The notes beneath the pieces were generated by a model. It made no database searches. It was not told the origin of the DNA and saw only the letters and a program-made list of their open reading frames with translations. This document shows, in pieces, positions 59,171-64,000 of a stretch of 64,000 bases of DNA. This DNA comes from Ascarosepion bandense (Eukaryota; Mollusca; Cephalopoda; Sepiida; Sepiidae): the NCBI GenBank assembly GCA_037127315.1, contig JBBBDQ010000401.1:340001-404000 (forward strand), given 5' to 3'. The position numbers and the translations under genes are program-made. Numbering within the stretch: position 1 is the first letter of the stretch; every line of letters begins with the position of its first letter.

Positions 59171-60589
59171 GGCTGAAAAAGGCTTACAAAAAAAACAAAA
59201 AAAAAACACACACACACACCTGAGATGTATTTTTGAGCAATTAATTTGGGGTCATACCCCTTCCCTTTAAATAAAAGAATTATATGAAGGCAGACGAAAG
59301 AATTTTGGAAATTGTTCTTTTTCACAATTATTTCCAACAGAATATTTAAAGGGAATTGTATAGAATTTTCTATAAATTTTTAAAATAAAAATAAAAAAAT
59401 GTTCTTTAATAATTTTATTATTTTAAAATGTTGTGAGTTGTTCCTACTCTGAGTAGGCAAGTTGTCATGTAGATGAGTCAGCATTGGAATGGTGATGATG
59501 AGTTATCCTGCACCTATGTTATATCATAATATAGATAATTATTCAGTATAATTTCCATTTGAGGTAAATAATGATCTTATTTGATGACAATGATTTGATA
59601 ATGTGTGTTTGCCTTGTATCTTGTTTATATACAGTTTGTAATGCTTTAGTAAATTATATATATTTTTAAGGTTGTGCTATAAGGCATTCACTAATAAGCA
59701 GAATTAAATTCCTTGCTACAATTTTAGAACCTAAACTTGATCCTCAAACTTGTTTTCTCAAAAAGCAGTAACAACTTTGAAAAATATTTTGTATTATTAT
59801 TTATCATATCAAATCCCAACTTTCAAATTGAATGCAACACTAGTTTCCAAAATTGACTTGCCCCAGTGTAAGATGTGCACACAGACAAAAAAAAAGTTTA
59901 TTGGTTGATGTTGAACTTCAAAATAACTGATTACAATCTGAGTTTCATGATAAATCTAATATTCCTTAATTACAACTTCTCAACCAAATTGAAATTAATT
60001 TAAGATCAATGATTGTTCTTCATCCCATTGTCTCTTCAGGAAGATTTATTTTTCTGCCAAAATGTTTTGCTCTTACAAGAAGGAATGAGTGAACAACCAG
60101 GATTCATGGAATGCTTTAAAACATTCACTAGTTCTCAGCCACTGACTGGGAGTTTGTTTAAAATACAACTTTGCTTATAAAAGGCAATTATATTCTGTGT
60201 AAAGAAAGTTTAGTGACAGAGAAACCTTCAAAAATTTCTAAAGAAATAAACTGACATCAATGAAACACTGGCATGAATGTTATTAATTGTCATCTTGTAA
60301 AATTGTTAAATACTTTACAAGAAATATAATTCACAACATTTATAATTTGATTTCAATTTTTAAAATTAATACGTATCTATCACTAATCATACATAATTTC
60401 ATACACTGCATAATTTTTTCTAATGCAATTTCCTGTCAACACATGATTATAGCTCTCTACAGCTTCCTTTTATCTTTATGTGCAAACTGCCATGACTGTT
60501 CTTTGGAAAGATAGTGTAGTTTTTGTTTTCTATTACATTTTCCATGGTTCTCAATTAAAAGTAATCCTTCTCCTAGATTAGCTGCCATT

Positions 60590-60745
60590 AAAGGCTAGAG
60601 AGCTCTATAGAGTGAGGGAAGAGATAGAATCATGCCTTTATCAAAAGAATTAATATTGAATTAACACAACTAGACAAGAATTTGAACTTGATTCACTAAT
60701 TTCACTATTGATAACAGCCCACTATGTAATAAGTAAAATGGTACT
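60590..60745 (-). repeat. Possible tRNA-derived SINE remnant
   Basis: The minus strand contains GTGGGCTGTTATCAATAGTG and AAGTTCAAATTCTTG at tRNA-like spacing, followed by a middle part with AGGCATGATTCTATCTC similar to other SINEs here. Weak. Confidence 0.35.
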
Positions 60746-61639
60746 GATGAATGATGAAAAGTAATTTATCAACTAATGATTAGACATTTTTATATACTAG
60801 TCTTCAGCTGATACAAGGCCCCAGAGCCACTCAGGGTTGAGGGTTACTTTGTAATGTTGTACAAGTGGAAGAAAAAACAAGAAGTGCAGATTATGAAATA
60901 TAACAGTTAAATGAGATTGAAGAAGTGAAGATTGTAGTGATCAGGAAAAACATCCTGTCAAGTATTTTCCATCCACAAAGCAGCAGTTCTTTGGAAAAAG
61001 TTGTCTAAGTGAAACTTCTTATTAATGGAGTAAGAAGGGAATGAAGATGATTGTGACATGATAACTAGGTATATATTAAGATGGATTTGTAAAATATGTA
61101 TTTTATTATAATAGATTAAAATAGAAAATGGTTAAGAATAGAAAATAGTTTAAAAACATGTGTTTCATTTAACAAAAGTGAAAAAGAAGAGAAAAAATAA
61201 ATTAATAAATGCTTTTTCTTTTATAAGGTAAATTGTGGAAGAGAAAAGGGTATCAGATTACTGTTAAATCCTACCAGTCTTCCGGTAAATGTTTCACTAA
61301 GTGATTTTATGTGATAAAAGATAAAGTTGGGGAAATAGATTTTTGGAGTGACCAGGTCAAAAACTGTATCTTGACCACACATTAAAGAAAAGATAATATC
61401 TTCCCTTTCTCCAGACAATAAAATAACACCTGGTTACAGTGTCAGGGCTATAAAAACATCTGGTGGAAGCTTTATTAAGATAAAACGATAAAATCCTGGA
61501 AAATACTTGGAGGCTTAGTGCAGACATCTCGTTCACACATCAAAGGAAGCAAAATTTAAGTACCTTGAAACTTTGGACTTACAGTTGCCAATGCATATCA
61601 CCCAGTAGTCTACTCACTTCCAGATTGTTTTAAATAAAT

Positions 61640-61880
61640 ACAGATGATTTTTCCGAGCCGATCAGTTGAGTTGAGTTAGTTCCGCCGGGCGTGTGTTTGA
61701 AGTAGAAACTCCATTCATCTTGAGTTGGTCAGTTCGGCATTCGATCTCCGTTATTTAGAGTTAGAGCTGTGTGTCACATTCGCCTGCCCCAACCGAAAGA
61801 CTAACTCTAAACGAAATAAAGCATCCTTTCAACTCATCCAAGTTGTGGAAGTTCGTTCCTTATAGTTTAATCTTGTACCC
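61640..61880 (+). repeat. Possible solo LTR or promoter-like CpG-containing segment
   Basis: A locally CpG-richer stretch (GCCGATCAGTTGAGTTGAG, TTCCGCCGGGCGTGTG, TTCGGCATTCGATCTCCG) ends in CGAAATAAAGCATCC, which includes an AATAAA signal, and then a T-rich run. This resembles the R-U5 part of a Gypsy-type LTR. No second LTR, primer-binding site or coding part was seen. It could instead be an untranslated exon or promoter. Confidence 0.35.
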
Positions 61881-63126
61881 CCAGCTTGAGGCTCTAACTT
61901 TTTCAACAAACTCCCAGGAACATCACAGCATGGAGAACGGCCACCAGAGAAATTGTTCGGACCGTCCAATGGGGTGTTACAATGATTCATCCTTGTGTAT
62001 GGGGCATTTTTTTTTCCTCACAAGTGTCCCAAAAATTGAACAAATGACTTGAATATTGTCCAGTATTCACCCCCTCAAGAGCTTAATTTCAATGTCAGTC
62101 TTGCAACTAATCATTCCCACTCTACACTTAAAATTATTTTTCAAGTATTTTAGATATGCGTTGAAATTATCTTTTGCATTTCTTACAGGGAAAGGAGATT
62201 TTCTTCAAAAATTCTTCTGTTTTTACTTAAATGTTTCATCCACACCAACAAGTCATCACTAAATCCATAATTCATTGTATTATTTCCTCATTAAAACAAC
62301 AGTATATATATATATATATATATGGCACTATAAATCTTTATGCACAAATAAAACCTGCTTCTGCCCCAATATTGAGAATCTTCCCACTTTAACTAAATAT
62401 CATTATTTACTAAGCTCTTCAACTTCAATGTCACTTTATAAACAAGCAACAGTTTTTGTTATAGCAGCAAATAAACTTGATTACTTAACACTTTTAAATT
62501 GATGGACATTGAATTCTCAAAAATTAAAATGTAAAAAAAAAAAAAAAAATAGAGGGTATAACAATTTCTAAAACAGAATCTATAAAATTTCCCTTCACTC
62601 AATGCCTGCATAGAAAAATATCAGACTTCTGTCCAAGCAACCGATGGATTATTGTTCCAGACAGGATTCACAAGACGACACAGAGGATTATTCTTCAACA
62701 ATGAAAAAAATGGCCAGAAAAGACTTTTTGCATTATTTATGCTTTATTTATAAAGCAATTATTAAAAACTTCAAAAGAAAAAAATTTTTTAAAGTAATGA
62801 TTGCAAGAGTATGTGTGTTTTGTAGATTAATTTGGAATTTTTAAAATTTATCATTTCAGAAAACTAAAATTTCCAGTTCATTCGCTAATTTAAAAAAAAA
62901 AAAAAAAAAAGAAATGAAATGGTTTTTAGACACCAAACAGTTTTTTTTTTTTTTTTAACTAATTTGAGAGCACTGAATCTAAAAATAACCTTAGTTTTCT
63001 TGGTTAGGTTGGTCTGCTTATTGAGAAATACTATTTTTCAATGACAATCAAACACTAAATCTTTAAAAATAGCACTATTGAATATACCAAGACCAACAAG
63101 TATTTTCATCTATTTAATAAACTAAG

Positions 63127-63412
63127 ATGTGCGTTGTGGTGCAGTGGATATCAGCTTGGAATGAGAAAGTGGAGAGTTGATTAAATTCCAGTTGAATTCA
63201 TTGCATTCACTGGGAAGGTATTAATCCATCTCTTCCCTCCAGCTATGGGTCAAATAACAGGACAGATTTGGTTCTATAACCTTGGTTTGTAACCAGTCTA
63301 CTGCAGAAAGTAATGGCAACCTACTGCAGGAAAATCTTCTGCTCAGTAAGTCAGGTCTTTTGAGATACGATCACCCAAGCTTGTATCACGTATGGCACTT
63401 AACTGACTGACT
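63127..63412 (+). repeat. SINE family A, full-length
   Basis: The head GTTGTGGTGCAGTGGATATC fits a tRNA A box, followed by a decayed B box (GAGTTGATTAAATTCC). The body has CTATGGGTCAAATAACA and CAACCAGTCTACTGC. The 3' domain GGCAACCTACTGCAGGAAAA ends GCACTTAACTGACTGACTGA. This copy defines the family. Confidence 0.8.
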
Positions 63413-63464
63413 GATTTAATAAACAGCAGAAATAAAACCTTCATGAGCATAGAAAACATGGTTA

Positions 63465-63695
63465 AAATTTTTTTCTTGATTGTCATGTTCAATGTTTTTT
63501 AAGTCCCTTTTGATACTCCAGCAGCAGTCAGCCATCATTTGTTTGTCCAACCATCCCTAGTAGCAATCTTCCATTGTTTTAATATCCTGATGAAATCATT
63601 CTCCTTGCTCATCACTCACATCATCACAATTATCTAGAAATTTATCTAGATGCTATGTAAAAAAGTAACTTTAATATTCATATTAGCATATACTG
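63465..63695 (-). pseudogene. Decayed repeat-encoded ORF with SDE(H/Q)GE..HQDI motif
   Basis: The minus strand reads MNIKVTFLHSI, then after a shift FLDNCDDVSDEQGE, a stop, FHQDIKTMEDCY, a stop, and GWLDKQMMADCCWSIKRDLK. I recall this layout (LHSHLD.F..N.G..SDEHGERFHQDI...Y.G.W...M.ADYCW.LKRD) from a protein of unknown function repeated in many animal genomes, probably carried by transposons. The copy has at least two stops and one shift. Confidence 0.6.
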
Positions 63696-64000
63696 ATAAA
63701 GTTTATCAGTTAATTTGAATTTGGTTGATAAATTAGTAATATTTGGTACTTCTATTTTAAAATTTCTGACTCAAAAACACTTCTTATAAAAATAGTTTAT
63801 TTCAGGTAGCTGACGTAAATTGCTCGACCAACCTGAAAAGTTAATGGGTTTCTACAACTTTTATGAACTAAATCTTGCAATCAGCCAATATTGTAAATTG
63901 ATTATTTTCTCCCAAAAATGAGCAGTTTCAGTACAGCAAAAACAGTAGCTAAACATGAAAATCTAAGGTCATTTTTGGAATCAACACCAAATTATCTAAA

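Overview
This is a window of animal nuclear DNA, AT-rich and dominated by transposable elements. Long (TA)n, (GA)n and (CA)n tracts, tRNA-derived SINEs, a jockey-like LINE whose tail reads TGCCTTGCTCGGGGTGAAA, Penelope-like elements, mariner fossils and introns of 2.5 to 24 kb together suggest a mollusc, most likely a cephalopod of the octopus type. The species is an inference from repeat style. No bacterial or organellar genes, tRNA genes or CRISPR arrays were seen.

Only one host gene can be supported. It lies on the minus strand across about 49 kb. Five exons (53551-53628, 40508-40683, 37914-37993, 13627-14289, 4539-4732) each have consensus splice sites, and all four junction phases agree in that order (1, 0, 2, 2). 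Joined, they give 1191 nt, or 397 codons, of Ser/Thr/Pro-rich, acidic and low-complexity protein with no domain I can name. Both ends of the gene lie outside the window or were not found.

The rest is intron or flank filled with repeats. 0.8-4.2 kb: a tRNA SINE, a possible Tc1 fossil and two 5S-rRNA-derived SINEs. 4.8-11 kb: almost feature-free AT-rich intron. 11.2-11.9 kb: an inverted hammerhead-like pair and a foldback element. 15.3-16.5 and 27.1-28.0 kb: 3' parts of one LINE family. 19.6-21.5 kb: a mariner fossil, an inverted hammerhead-like pair and an 18-copy 24-bp minisatellite. 23.5-25.2 kb: two inverted element pairs, one carrying a GIY-YIG remnant of a Penelope-like element. 29.6 kb: a hAT transposase tail. 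33.0-34.8 kb: a 375-bp inverted repeat built on tandem 5S-like units. 39.0-39.96 kb: a tandem of two units, each with a tRNA-like head followed by a hammerhead motif. 47.5-49.8 kb: a mariner fossil next to a Penelope-like element with reverse transcriptase thumb, GIY-YIG domain and hammerhead ribozymes. 56.5-57.4 kb: another mariner fossil. 58.9-63.7 kb: SINEs, a possible LTR and a decayed repeat-encoded ORF.

The most interesting signal is the recurrence of hammerhead ribozyme motifs (CTGANGA, a short hairpin, then GAAA). In five places they occur as a minus-strand copy followed by a plus-strand copy, head to head. In two of these pairs Penelope-type coding remnants lie in the minus-strand copy. 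At 39 kb the motif instead sits directly downstream of a tRNA-like promoter in a tandem repeat, which looks like a SINE or retrozyme carrying a self-cleaving ribozyme.
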